DNA of 64,000 nt from contig CAYFKJ010000004.1 of NCBI GenBank assembly GCA_964343605.1, positions 248,001 to 312,000 of the forward strand, read 5' to 3'. A program made the translations under genes and the position numbers. This document shows, piece after piece, positions 1 to 7,944 of the stretch. Under the pieces are notes generated by a model. It was not told where the DNA came from and did not search any database. It saw only the letters and a program-made list of their open reading frames with translations. Source of the stretch: CAYFKJ01 sp964343605. GTDB lineage: Bacteria; Pseudomonadota; Alphaproteobacteria; UBA2966. The stretch's first letter is position 1. Each line of letters starts with the position of its first letter.

Positions 1-1800
1 GGTCGTCATGAACGTCTTTGAACCCGCCAATTCGAAGTATTCGGCACGGTCCGCCAGTGCCCGGGCTTCTCCCCGCTTCCCGGCCGAGACCAATACCTGC
101 CGGGCGCCTTCGCCGGCGGCGTTGCCGACCTGGACGAAGCGCGAGTAGGGCAGGTTGGGCAGCATCCCGATGGCGATGGCGCTACCCACGTCGATGTAAT
201 TGCCGAAGGCGCCCGCGATGATGATGCGGTCCAGGTCCTTTTCCCCGAATCCGGTTTTCTCCAGAAGCTGATCGGTTGCGGCCCGGATAGCGCCTTTCGC
301 CAACTGCACGGCGCGGACGTCGTCCTGGGTGATGGCGATGTCGTCGCTGCCCGTTTGCCCTCCCTCCGCCAGCACGAATTCCATGGATCCGGCGACTTCC
401 CGGACGCGGGCGTGACCGGCTTGGATCTGGCCGCGTCCGTTACAGATGGCGGCGGCGTGAAGCTGGGCAACGGCGTCCAGCACGCCCGATCCGCATATAC
501 CGACCGGCGGTCCATCGCCAATGGTTTCGTACCGCACATTCCCGTCCTTGATGCGGACGAGCTCGATGGCGCCTTTCGCCGCCCGCATGCCGGCGCTCAG
601 ATGCCCGCCCTCGAAGGCCGGTCCGGAAGGGCAGGACACGCTGGTGATGCGTTCGCCCTGGACGAGCGAAATTTCGGTGTTGGTGCCGATGTCCATGATG
701 ATGACGGGTTTGTCCGACCGCGTCATCGCGGTCAGCAACGTGGCCGTATGGTCGCCCCCGACGAATCCGGCGACGTTGGGCAACAGGTGAACGTTCGCCC
801 CGGGCGCGAATTCCAGCCCAACGTCACGGGATTTGACGTCGAGCGAGCCGCTGACGGCCGGAATGAACGGCGACATGGCGAGCTGGTTCACCGGCAAGCC
901 GAGCAGCAGGTGATGCATCATCGTATTGCCCGCCACCACCGCCTCGACGATCGCTTCAGGATCGGTCCCGCATTCCCCACAAAGATCGGCCGCCAAACCG
1001 TTCAAGCCCGACAGTGCCGACTCGCGCAGTCGGCCGGCCGTTTCGGGATCGCGCCGGATCTTGGCGGCATAGGCGATCAGATCGGCGCCGAAACTGGTCT
1101 GCGGGTTTTCGCAGCCCTTGGTGGCCAGGGATGAGCCCGTTTGGAGATCGACGAGAATGCCGGAGATGTTGGTGGTGCCCAGATCGATGGCCAATCCCAG
1201 CGGCCGTTGATCCTCGGGTCCCGCAGCGATGACTTCGCCGTTTAGCGAGGCTGCCCAACCCCGCCAGCCCCATTTCCGCAACGAATTCGCCAGTTCCCGC
1301 ATCAACGCCGGATCGAAGCTCCGGCTTGCGCCCGGCGTGGCCGCGTCGAGGACCCGGCGCAGGCGTTCATCGTCGGCCTCCACGTCATCGAAAGACGGCG
1401 GATTCAATTGAAACGGTATGATTTTCATGGCCGGATCAAGGGTGAGTTCGGCCGCCTCTCCGCCGACGTCGGTCCGCAGCGCCGCCGCTGTGGAGCGCGG
1501 TGGCACGAAAACCGTGCAATCGCCAACCGGCCGGGCCAGGCAGGCCCGCCGCCAGCCGTGGGCCAAACGTTCGGCAGAAACAACCTTCGCCTCTCCTGCC
1601 GGCACTTCGGGCTGCGGTCCCTCGACCACCTGTACGAGGCATGAGGTGCAGGTTCCCTGCCCGCCGCAGGAGGTGGCGAGCCGGATGCGGTGGCGACGGG
1701 CGCAATCGAGCAGCGTTTCGTCGCGCCCGCAATCGACGGCCACGGCCATCGGTTCGAATGAGACGCGCCAGCCCGCACCTCCGGATGGCGTCGCCGTCAT
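1..1800 (-). CDS. Corrinoid reactivation protein ([2Fe-2S] ferredoxin + ASKHA ATPase), 3' end outside window
   Basis: The frame is open from an ATG at 1800 to the left edge, so about 600 codons are visible and the C-terminus is missing. The N-terminal ~95 residues form a plant-type [2Fe-2S] ferredoxin domain with Cys45, Cys51, Cys54 and Cys87 (SCGGQGTCTSC, then ACLAR). An ASKHA/DUF4445 region follows, with the phosphate motif GLAIDLGTTNISG encoded near 1150-1205. The last visible residues (ADRAEYFELAGSKTFM) match the usual family end, so few residues are likely lost. Family members (RACo, RamA-like) use ATP to reduce cob(II)alamin on corrinoid proteins back to cob(I)alamin. The start codon overlaps the stop of the upstream gene (ATGA), which implies translational coupling in the four-gene corrinoid operon. 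The substrate assignment is inference; the domain assignment is firm. Confidence 0.9.
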   Translation of the reverse strand, partial: MTATPSGGAGWRVSFEPMAVAVDCGRDETLLDCARRHRIRLATSCGGQGTCTSCLVQVVEGPQPEVPAGEAKVVSAERLAHGWRRACLARPVGDCTVFVPPRSTAAALRTDVGGEAAELTLDPAMKIIPFQLNPPSFDDVEADDERLRRVLDAATPGASRSFDPALMRELANSLRKWGWRGWAASLNGEVIAAGPEDQRPLGLAIDLGTTNISGILVDLQTGSSLATKGCENPQTSFGADLIAYAAKIRRDPETAGRLRESALSGLNGLAADLCGECGTDPEAIVEAVVAGNTMMHHLLLGLPVNQLAMSPFIPAVSGSLDVKSRDVGLEFAPGANVHLLPNVAGFVGGDHTATLLTAMTRSDKPVIIMDIGTNTEISLVQGERITSVSCPSGPAFEGGHLSAGMRAAKGAIELVRIKDGNVRYETIGDGPPVGICGSGVLDAVAQLHAAAICNGRGQIQAGHARVREVAGSMEFVLAEGGQTGSDDIAITQDDVRAVQLAKGAIRAATDQLLEKTGFGEKDLDRIIIAGAFGNYIDVGSAIAIGMLPNLPYSRFVQVGNAAGEGARQVLVSAGKRGEARALADRAEYFELAGSKTFMTT

Positions 1801-2501
1801 GCCGCCGCCCGTTCCTGCCTTCGGTAGCGACATTTCTCGCGCGCCTTGCAGGTCTCGCAATCCTTGGTGCTGTCCCAGCGCGGCATGCTCCGGCCGAGGC
1901 CAATGATCATTGAGGCCGACTTGACGGGAAAGAGCATGGCGCCATTCGTGATGCGCATGCCGATCGCCTCGCCGGCGGCAAGCTCGAACACCGTTTTTTG
2001 CTCACGCATGGCGAAACCTTCGTTGCCCGGGAACAAAGCACTACTGGCTTCAAGCCCCGTCGTCTTCGCCTCGGCCCCGATCACGCTGGCCAACGAGGTC
2101 GACAGTTCGAAGAGGGCGGCCACACCGATCTCCTCTAGCGCGTACGCGGTCAGCACCTGGTTTTGCGCAAATAGCGACGATGCTTTCGCTTCCAGCCGCT
2201 CCCCGATCGTCACGACGGCGGCGACCAGCGATTGCGCGTCAGTCATGATCCCGGCGGCCGCGGGCGCATCGTCAAGGCGCCCGCCGCCTTCGAGGCGGAT
2301 GGACTTGTCGTCGGCTGAGAGCACCCCATAAGTTCGATAACTCGCGCGCGGTTCGATCAACTCCTCCGTCCGCACCAGGTCGGCAATATCGTCCAACGCC
2401 GCCTGAAAGCGGTCGCCTCCCAACGCCGAACACTGGCGAGCCGACCACTGGGCGAGCTGATCGCGGCTCACTAAATTCGGCCAGTCGGTGATGAGCGGCA
2501 T
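1797..2501 (-). CDS. MetH activation domain-like protein of corrinoid operon
   Basis: This encodes 234 aa starting MPLITDWPNLV. The central part (AVVTIGERLEAKASSLF... YALEEIGVAALFELS) resembles the vitamin B12-dependent methionine synthase activation (SAM-binding) fold. The C-terminus carries a cysteine cluster, CETCKAREKCRYR, that could bind a metal or Fe-S centre. Small proteins of this type are found beside MtbC/MtgC-like corrinoid proteins and are presumed to help corrinoid reactivation. The open frame extends 5' to 2837, but that stretch overlaps the UroD-family gene and looks like a shadow, so the internal ATG 8 bp after the upstream stop was chosen. The stop overlaps the start of the ferredoxin/ASKHA gene. 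The exact biochemical role is not established. Confidence 0.8.
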   Translation of the reverse strand: MPLITDWPNLVSRDQLAQWSARQCSALGGDRFQAALDDIADLVRTEELIEPRASYRTYGVLSADDKSIRLEGGGRLDDAPAAAGIMTDAQSLVAAVVTIGERLEAKASSLFAQNQVLTAYALEEIGVAALFELSTSLASVIGAEAKTTGLEASSALFPGNEGFAMREQKTVFELAAGEAIGMRITNGAMLFPVKSASMIIGLGRSMPRWDSTKDCETCKAREKCRYRRQERAAA

Positions 2502-2509
2502 GGGTCGAC

Positions 2510-3763
2510 CTATTGGGCGTATTTGCGGACGGATTCGGCCATGGCGACGACGTTTGCCACGGGCGCCTCGTCGGGAATGCTGGCGGCGCCGTCCAGGATG
2601 AAGCCGCCGCCGCGGCCGACCTTCTCGATGAGAATTCGGCAATATTCGTCGACGTCGTCGGGCGTACCGGCGATCAGCAGGGACGGCGGCACGTTGCCCC
2701 TCAGGCAAACGGTGTCGCCCAGGATTTCCTTCGCCCGGATCAGGTCGGTGCGTTCGAACCAGTAGATCGCCTTGCCGGCCGGTATGTCGCCGATGTATTC
2801 GAGGCGTGTCGTGCAGTCGCCCTCCCACAAGAGGCAAGGGATCGCACCTTCGTCGATCAGACGAAGAACGACCTGGCGCAGGCTGGGCCAGAAGAAGGTC
2901 GCAAACTGGTCGGGCGACATGAAGCCGTCCAGGCCCCAGTGCAGGGGAATGAAGACGATGGGGCAGCCCGTCTGCCTGGCCCGCTCGGCGACGCCGTCAA
3001 CCAGCAGCTCCCCGGCCTTGTCTATGGATTCCAGAAGCTTGTCCTTATGCCGGAACATGTCGAGCATGCCGCCCTTGGACCCGCGCATGAAATCGGCGAA
3101 CTGATCGAAGGGCGCCTTGCAGAAACCGCCCATAGCGAGGGGATAGCCCGCCGCCACAACTTCCTGGCTGTAGGCGCCCAGCTTCTTGGCCGCTTCGTCC
3201 ATCAGTTCACCGGCTTCGATCAGGCGTTTGAGCGATTCACGGAGTTCCGGATGGGCGAAACCCCGCACGCCGGCGATGAACCCCCATTCCGACAGGGCCG
3301 GAAAATTCGGGAAGTGCCGCAGACCTTCGAAAGCGCCGCCGATGCGGGGCAGGTACTTGCGTAGATAAAATCCCGTCGGATCGAAGAGGTACTCGTCGTA
3401 CTCGTCGGCCGACATGAACTCCTTGTCGAGGTACTGGAAGCAGACGTTCTCGTCGGTGCCGTGCCCCGGCCATTCCAAGGGCTTGTAGTCCATGGCCTCC
3501 AGGGTCGGGCCGAAGGCGTAGATGCTGGGAGTCACGGCGTCGGGCTGCAAGAGATCGACGGCCTTGCGCGTGGCGTCGATGGCCTTGTCCGCGTCGTACA
3601 TCGCCTCCTCGTAGGTGATGCCGGCGAGAGACGCCGCCCAGAAGCGCGTCGCGTAGGCGAACGGTACGCGGTCAACCTCCTTGAGTGCGACCGAATCGTA
3701 TATTCGCTTGCTGCGTTCCTCGAAAAGCGCTCCGGCCTCCGGGTCGACGTCGATCATCGTCAT
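2510..3763 (-). CDS. Uroporphyrinogen decarboxylase-fold corrinoid methyltransferase (MtaA/MtbA-like)
   Basis: This encodes 417 aa starting MTMIDVDPEAGALFEERSK. The UroD-family TIM barrel is recognisable (YATRFWAASLAGITYEEAMYD, GGFCKAPFDQFADFMRG, IVFIPLHWGLDGFMSPDQFATFFWPSLRQVV). True haem-pathway HemE proteins are about 340-350 aa and lack these features. A possible zinc site is the Cys of WEGDC together with the later Cys in TVCLRGNVPPSLL, placed like the H/E-x-C...C ligands of MtaA/MtbA; this alignment is inference. Such enzymes move a methyl group between a corrinoid protein and a second cofactor (CoM in methanogens, probably tetrahydrofolate here). The start overlaps the corrinoid-protein stop by one base (TGATG). 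A longer frame to 3793 would run into the upstream gene and was not used. Confidence 0.88.
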   Translation of the reverse strand: MTMIDVDPEAGALFEERSKRIYDSVALKEVDRVPFAYATRFWAASLAGITYEEAMYDADKAIDATRKAVDLLQPDAVTPSIYAFGPTLEAMDYKPLEWPGHGTDENVCFQYLDKEFMSADEYDEYLFDPTGFYLRKYLPRIGGAFEGLRHFPNFPALSEWGFIAGVRGFAHPELRESLKRLIEAGELMDEAAKKLGAYSQEVVAAGYPLAMGGFCKAPFDQFADFMRGSKGGMLDMFRHKDKLLESIDKAGELLVDGVAERARQTGCPIVFIPLHWGLDGFMSPDQFATFFWPSLRQVVLRLIDEGAIPCLLWEGDCTTRLEYIGDIPAGKAIYWFERTDLIRAKEILGDTVCLRGNVPPSLLIAGTPDDVDEYCRILIEKVGRGGGFILDGAASIPDEAPVANVVAMAESVRKYAQ

Positions 3764-4413
3764 CAGGCGGCCTCCCCGATCCACTCCTTGCATTGCGTGA
3801 CCGCCGTCATGGCGTCCAATCCGTATGCGTCGGCGCCCGTGTACGTGCGAATTTGTTCGTCGACCTGGCCGCCGCCGATCATGATTTTGATGTCGTCGCG
3901 CAGGCCCGCCGCCTCGATCGCCTTGATGGTTTCCTTCATGGAATCGAAGGCCAGGGTGAGGAAGCCGCTGAGGCCGACGACCTGGGGTTTGCCTTCCTCG
4001 ATGGCCTTGATGAACTGGTCGGGCTGGACGTCGATGCCGAGATCCACGACCTCGAACCCGTTCACGTCGAGCATGAAGGTAACGATGTTCTTGCCGATGT
4101 CATGGAGGTCGCCGTGGACGGTGCCGATCAGCACGCGGCCGCCGGACTTCGCTTCCTCGGTGGCGTCCTTCGAGATCAGCGGCTTCACTTTGGCGGAGAT
4201 CTGCTCCAGCATATCGCCCGCCAGGATCAGCTCGGGAACGAAGTATTCATTGGCCTCAAACTTGGCCCCGACGATATCCATGGCGGCCCGGCACATCTGC
4301 AGAATGTCCTCCGGCCCCATGCCGTTTTCGATGTATTCGTCGGTCAACCTCAGCGCCGTCGTCTCGTCCATGCCGGCGATTGCCGTTACCAATTCGTCCA
4401 CTGTCTCAGCCAC
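3763..4413 (-). CDS. Corrinoid-binding methyltransferase protein (MtaC/MtbC/MttC-like)
   Basis: This encodes 216 aa from a GTG start (AETVDELVTAI). It is preceded by AAGGAG at 4421-4426, seven bases upstream, which decides the start over the ATG codons further 5'. A helical cap domain occupies residues ~1-85 (MGPEDILQMCRAAMDIVGAKFEANEYFVPELILAGDML). A B12-binding Rossmann domain follows, with GDLHDIGKN (Asp102, His104 as lower axial ligand), a Ser in LSGFLT and IGGGQ. The protein would carry the methylcobamide intermediate between a substrate:corrinoid methyltransferase and the UroD-type enzyme downstream. It is the first gene of the operon and is expressed from the 218-bp divergent spacer. 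Family assignment is very secure; the methyl donor is unknown. Confidence 0.93.
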   Translation of the reverse strand: MAETVDELVTAIAGMDETTALRLTDEYIENGMGPEDILQMCRAAMDIVGAKFEANEYFVPELILAGDMLEQISAKVKPLISKDATEEAKSGGRVLIGTVHGDLHDIGKNIVTFMLDVNGFEVVDLGIDVQPDQFIKAIEEGKPQVVGLSGFLTLAFDSMKETIKAIEAAGLRDDIKIMIGGGQVDEQIRTYTGADAYGLDAMTAVTQCKEWIGEAA

Positions 4414-4631
4414 GATTTCGCTCCTTCGGCCGCAATTGCGAACCATTCCAATTACCATAATTTATTTATGGTTATATAAAATTTATGGATCCAAAATGTC
4501 AATGGAAAATCAGGTTTGTTGCTCAGAATCCCACAACCGCGAACTTATTGGATCCAATAATTCAAATTGACCGTAGCGGCATGGGACTGCCATGCTCCTC
4601 ATTTCCGCTCAATTTCGATCTGGGGGTAGGT
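4414..4631. promoter_or_regulatory. Divergent promoter region with paired TGGATCCA palindromes
   Basis: This AT-rich spacer lies between the corrinoid operon and the aldo/keto reductase. It contains a perfect 16-bp palindrome, TTATTGGATCCAATAA, at 4545-4560. A second TGGATCCA core sits at 4486-4493 in partly symmetric AT-rich flanks. The two cores are 63 bp apart, about six helical turns. Palindromes of this size suit a dimeric repressor such as a GntR-type regulator, but no regulator gene is adjacent, so the cognate factor is unknown. Confidence 0.55.
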
Positions 4632-5615
4632 ATGAAGACGCGACGTTTGGGTACGGAGGGTTTGGAAGTTCCGGCGATCGGCTTGGGTTGCATGGTCATG
4701 CCGGGCTTTTATGCACCGGGCGAGGAAGACCAGTCCATCGCCACCCTGCACCGCGCCGCCGAGATCGGCGTCAATTTCATCGACACATCCGACCTTTACG
4801 GCGCCGGCAAGAACGAGGAGCTGGTGGGCCGCGCGCTGCAAGGACGGCGCGACGACTACATCATCGCCACCAAGTTCGGCAACGTGCGCAACGCCGAAGG
4901 AAAACCAGATGTCGACGGCCGGCCCGAGTACGTCTTTGAGGCCTGCAACGCCAGCCTCCAACGGCTCGGCCTGGACGAGGTCGACCTCTACTACCAGCAC
5001 CGTGTGGATCCAAAAGTGCCGATCGAGGAAACCGTGGGCGCCATGGCCGAACTGGTCAAACAGGGTAAGACCAAGTATCTCGGCTTGTCGGAAGCGGCGC
5101 CGGAAACCGTGCGCCGGGCCCACGCCGTTCACCCCATCTCGGCGCTACAGACCGAATATTCGCTGTGGACGCGGGACGCCGAAGACGACCTGTTGCCATT
5201 GTGCGCGGAATTGGGCATCGGGTACGTCGCCTACTCGCCCCTGGGCCGCGGCATCTTCGGCGGCAATATCACCGGCGCCGACAGCCTGACGGAAAGCGAC
5301 CGGCGGCGCGATCATCCCCGTTTCCAGGGGGAAAACCTGGAGGCCAACCTGAAACTGGTCGAGCCCGTGCGCGAGCTGGCCGCGGCCAAGGGCTGCACCC
5401 CGGCGCAGATCGCCCTTGCCTGGATCCTCACGCGCGGCGAGCAAATCGTACCGATCCCCGGTACCCGGCGGACGGACCACCTGGAATCCAACGCCGCCGC
5501 CGCGGATATCGACCTGAGCAAAGACGAGTTGGCGGCGCTCGAAGCCGCCCTGCCCGCAGGCGCCGCCTCCGGCACCCGCTATCCCGCCGGCGGCATGAAA
5601 TGGCTGAAGTTGTAA
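4632..5615 (+). CDS. Aldo/keto reductase (aryl-alcohol dehydrogenase-like)
   Basis: This encodes 327 aa starting MKTRRLGTEGLEVPAIGLGCM. The AKR catalytic tetrad is visible: Asp51 and Tyr56 (DTSDLYG), Lys81 (ATKFG) and His123 (YYQHRVD). The C-terminal NADPH-binding segment is IVPIPGTRRTDHLESNAAA. Length and motifs fit the AKR11-13 type that reduces aldehydes or ketones, often aryl aldehydes, with NADPH. The open frame starts upstream at 4485, but the segment before 4632 has no AKR homology and contains the operator palindrome. The gene is divergent from the corrinoid operon and convergent with the ligC operon. A role in aromatic aldehyde metabolism is suggested only by context. Confidence 0.9.
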   Translation: MKTRRLGTEGLEVPAIGLGCMVMPGFYAPGEEDQSIATLHRAAEIGVNFIDTSDLYGAGKNEELVGRALQGRRDDYIIATKFGNVRNAEGKPDVDGRPEYVFEACNASLQRLGLDEVDLYYQHRVDPKVPIEETVGAMAELVKQGKTKYLGLSEAAPETVRRAHAVHPISALQTEYSLWTRDAEDDLLPLCAELGIGYVAYSPLGRGIFGGNITGADSLTESDRRRDHPRFQGENLEANLKLVEPVRELAAAKGCTPAQIALAWILTRGEQIVPIPGTRRTDHLESNAAAADIDLSKDELAALEAALPAGAASGTRYPAGGMKWLKL

Positions 5616-5626
5616 CGGGGAAAAGC

Positions 5627-5717
5627 GTCATCCCGGACTTGATCCGGGATCCAGGTTGTTTTTTTGAGGCTCAAACAAATAGAAAACTGGATTCCGGCAT
5701 TCGCCGGAATGACGATG
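5627..5717. repeat. Bipartite GTCAT...ATGAC palindromic repeat element
   Basis: The element opens with GTCATCCCGG and a CCCGGACTTGATCCGGG hairpin. It ends with a TTCCGGCATTCGCCGGAA hairpin followed by TGACG, so the outer ends (GTCAT / ATGAC) are inverted repeats about 90 bp apart. A relative with the same architecture occurs at 57756-57858. Such elements are widespread between alphaproteobacterial genes. This one sits between convergent genes, where it may also act as a bidirectional stop. Confidence 0.75.
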
Positions 5718-5731
5718 GAAACCGTTCCCGT

Positions 5732-6673
5732 TTACCCCAAATCCCGCTCCAGACGATCCAGGGTCTGCATGGCGGGCAAGACCTGGGCGAAGCTGGCGTT
5801 GGGTTCGCGCGCCTCTTGGATGGCGGCGATGAACTCGCGGTCCTGCAGTTCGATACCGTTCATGGACACCGCCACGCCGGAAAGGTCGATCGGTTCCTCC
5901 TTGCCGTCGTAGAGATCGTCGTAGCGCGCGATGTACGTGCCGTTGTCGCAGATGTAGCGGAAGAACGTCCCCAACGGACCGTCGTTGTTGAACGACAGCG
6001 ACAAGGTGCAGATGGCGCCGGACGGCACTTTCATACCGATGCTCATGTCCATGGCGATGCCGAGGTCGGGATGGATCGGTCCCTGCAGCGCCTGGGCCTC
6101 AGAGGCGGTCTCGCCCGTTTGGTACTGGAAGAGATCGACCGTGTGGCAGGCGTGGTGCCACAAAAGATGGTCGGTCCAGCTTCGGGGTTGGCCCAGCGCA
6201 TTCATGTTGGTGCGACGGAAGAAGTAGGTCTGCACGTCCATCTGCTGGACCTTCAACTCGCCCGCCTGAATGCGGTTGTGGATCCATTGATGGCTCGGGT
6301 TGAAGCGCCGCGTATGACCGGCCATGGCCACGAGGCCCGTCTCCTTTTGCTTGGCGACCAGGGCTTCGGAATCGGCAAGGTTGTCGGCCATGGGGATTTC
6401 GACCATGACATGCTTGCCGGCGTCGAGGCACTGGATAGCCTGGGCGGCATGCATCTGCGTCGGCGTCGCCAGGATGACGGCGTCGACTTCCGGCAAAGCA
6501 AGGCTTTCCGCGAGGTCGGTGGTGTGGTGCCCCACGCCGTGTTCCTCGGCATAGGCTTCGGTGGCGTCGGCGCGGCGGCCGACCACGGAAACGACCTCCG
6601 CACCGTCGATAACCTTGATGGCGTCGAGATGCTTGGTGCCGAAAGCGCCGGCGCCGGCGAGACATATTTTCAT
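5732..6673 (-). CDS. ligC: 4-carboxy-2-hydroxymuconate-6-semialdehyde dehydrogenase
   Basis: This encodes 313 aa, a Gfo/Idh/MocA-family oxidoreductase with an N-terminal Rossmann motif (KICLAGAGAFGTKHLDAI) and the typical ATPTQMHAAQAIQCLDAGKHVMVEIP segment with the EIP (usually EKP) signature. LigC of Sphingobium (~315 aa) belongs to this family. It oxidises the protocatechuate 4,5-cleavage product to 2-pyrone-4,6-dicarboxylate with NADP+. The gene follows ligB by 23 bp in the order ligA-ligB-ligC, which strongly supports the specific call over a generic sugar dehydrogenase. The protein would deliver its product to LigI, encoded at 12761-13636. Confidence 0.92.
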   Translation of the reverse strand: MKICLAGAGAFGTKHLDAIKVIDGAEVVSVVGRRADATEAYAEEHGVGHHTTDLAESLALPEVDAVILATPTQMHAAQAIQCLDAGKHVMVEIPMADNLADSEALVAKQKETGLVAMAGHTRRFNPSHQWIHNRIQAGELKVQQMDVQTYFFRRTNMNALGQPRSWTDHLLWHHACHTVDLFQYQTGETASEAQALQGPIHPDLGIAMDMSIGMKVPSGAICTLSLSFNNDGPLGTFFRYICDNGTYIARYDDLYDGKEEPIDLSGVAVSMNGIELQDREFIAAIQEAREPNASFAQVLPAMQTLDRLERDLG

Positions 6674-6696
6674 GCCGTTTACTCCGCTGTCGCCGG

Positions 6697-7542
6697 TCAG
6701 CCCGGCGGGTTTTCAAAAATGATATGGCCCACGGCGGTGTTGGATGCCGGGACGTGATAGTGGCGGTGAACTTCGTTGACCTGTTCGTCCAGGGCGCCGC
6801 GCATGACGTGCCACATGACCATTTCCACACCCTCCGATCCGCTCTCGCGCAAATATTCAAGGTGGGAAATGGCGGCCGCCGCCTGGGGGTCGTTGGCGAG
6901 CAGGTCGAGGAAGTTGTTGTCGAACTCGGCATTGATCAGACCGGCGCGTTCCGCCTGCAGTTGGTGCGACATGCCGCCGGTGCCGAGAATGACGACGTTG
7001 AGATCCTTCTCAAAGCTTTCGACGGCGCGCCGCAAAGCCTTCCCCAGATTGAAGCAGCGGTTGCCGGTCGGCGGCGGGTACTGCACGACGTTGACGCACA
7101 AGGGAATGACCGGACAGGGCCAGGCGTCGGGCTGGCCGAACATCAGCGACAACGGCACCGTCAGGCCGTGGTCGACGTCCATTTTGTTGACGATAGTGAT
7201 GTCGAATTCATCGAGGATGACGGACTGGGCAATATGCCAGGCAAGCGCTGGGTGGCCTTTGACGTTCGGTACGGGCCGCGGCCCCCAGCCCTCGTCGGCG
7301 ATGGGATAGTCGGCGGCGCAACCCAGGGCAAAGGTCGGGATCAGCTCGAGCGAAAAGGCCGTGGCGTGATCGTTGTAGACGACGATCAGGACGTCGGGTT
7401 TGGCCTCGGCGATCCATTCCTTGGATTTCTCGAAGCCGTCGAAAAGCGGTTTCCAGTAATCGTCGCCGGTCAGCCCCTGATCGATGGCCACGCCGATGGC
7501 GGGTACGTGGGACATGGCGGCCCCGGCCGTTATTTTAGCCAT
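6697..7542 (-). CDS. ligB: Protocatechuate 4,5-dioxygenase beta subunit (copy 1)
   Basis: This encodes 281 aa of the class III extradiol dioxygenase LigB fold. The Fe(II) ligands are visible as His12 (SHVPA), His59 (VYNDHA) and a Glu in GSEGVEMVMWHVMRGAL; the catalytic His lies in GTGGMSHQL. Segments such as VKGHPALAWHIAQS, MDVDHGLTVPLS and VVQYPPPTGNRCFNLG closely follow Sphingobium LigB, so this copy is the likelier true protocatechuate enzyme. The start overlaps the ligA stop by 8 bp (ATGGCTAA). It pairs with the alpha subunit encoded just upstream to form the ring-cleaving enzyme in the cytoplasm. Confidence 0.95.
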   Translation of the reverse strand: MAKITAGAAMSHVPAIGVAIDQGLTGDDYWKPLFDGFEKSKEWIAEAKPDVLIVVYNDHATAFSLELIPTFALGCAADYPIADEGWGPRPVPNVKGHPALAWHIAQSVILDEFDITIVNKMDVDHGLTVPLSLMFGQPDAWPCPVIPLCVNVVQYPPPTGNRCFNLGKALRRAVESFEKDLNVVILGTGGMSHQLQAERAGLINAEFDNNFLDLLANDPQAAAAISHLEYLRESGSEGVEMVMWHVMRGALDEQVNEVHRHYHVPASNTAVGHIIFENPPG

Positions 7543-7930
7543 TTGGCCACTCCGATTTGCTGCGGTTGCCGTCGATGGGGCGGCCGCCCTCGACCATCAT
7601 CTTGCGGTAGTCGTCGCGGCTCATGCCGGTCATCAATCCCGCAAGATCCTGGAAGGTCAAACCGTCGGTCGCCGCCAGCTTGGAGGTGTAATAGACATTG
7701 CCGCCGAGCCGCAGCATCTCGTTCCACTCTCTCGTCAACACCGCTTCCCGTTGCTCGGCCGACATGGGGAAGCCGTCGAGATAAGCCGCCTCGTCCGCCT
7801 TGAAGGCCTCGCGATTCTCGGCATGACGCAACGACATGCAGAACATGTTGAGGTGATAACCCTTGCGCGATTGTTCGGCGTCGAACACGTAGGTGCCGGG
7901 AATGTCGTGGTAGTCCTGCTTGCTGGCCAT
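7535..7930 (-). CDS. ligA: Protocatechuate 4,5-dioxygenase alpha subunit (copy 1)
   Basis: This encodes 131 aa starting MASKQDYHDIPGTYVFDAEQSRKGYHLNMFCMSL, the helical LigA fold that caps the LigB active site. The conserved IPGTYVFD, GYHLNMFCMSL and GGNVYYTSKL segments match the family. The length is close to Sphingobium LigA (139 aa). It overlaps ligB by 8 bp and lies 14 bp after the DUF1932 dehydrogenase gene, so it is cotranscribed with both. The C-terminal tail (GGRPIDGNRSKSEWPNG) is longer than in copy 2. Confidence 0.93.
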   Translation of the reverse strand: MASKQDYHDIPGTYVFDAEQSRKGYHLNMFCMSLRHAENREAFKADEAAYLDGFPMSAEQREAVLTREWNEMLRLGGNVYYTSKLAATDGLTFQDLAGLMTGMSRDDYRKMMVEGGRPIDGNRSKSEWPNG

Positions 7931-7944
7931 GGCCGTCCCGCTCG

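Noticed and set aside
3461..4570. 369-aa plus-strand open frame over the corrinoid and UroD genes
   Set aside because: It is the antisense of two genes with unmistakable motifs and has no ribosome site.
5005..5012. Third TGGATCCA operator inside the aldo/keto reductase gene
   Set aside because: Several coding copies of this 8-mer exist in the window; without AT-rich symmetric flanks it is most likely chance.
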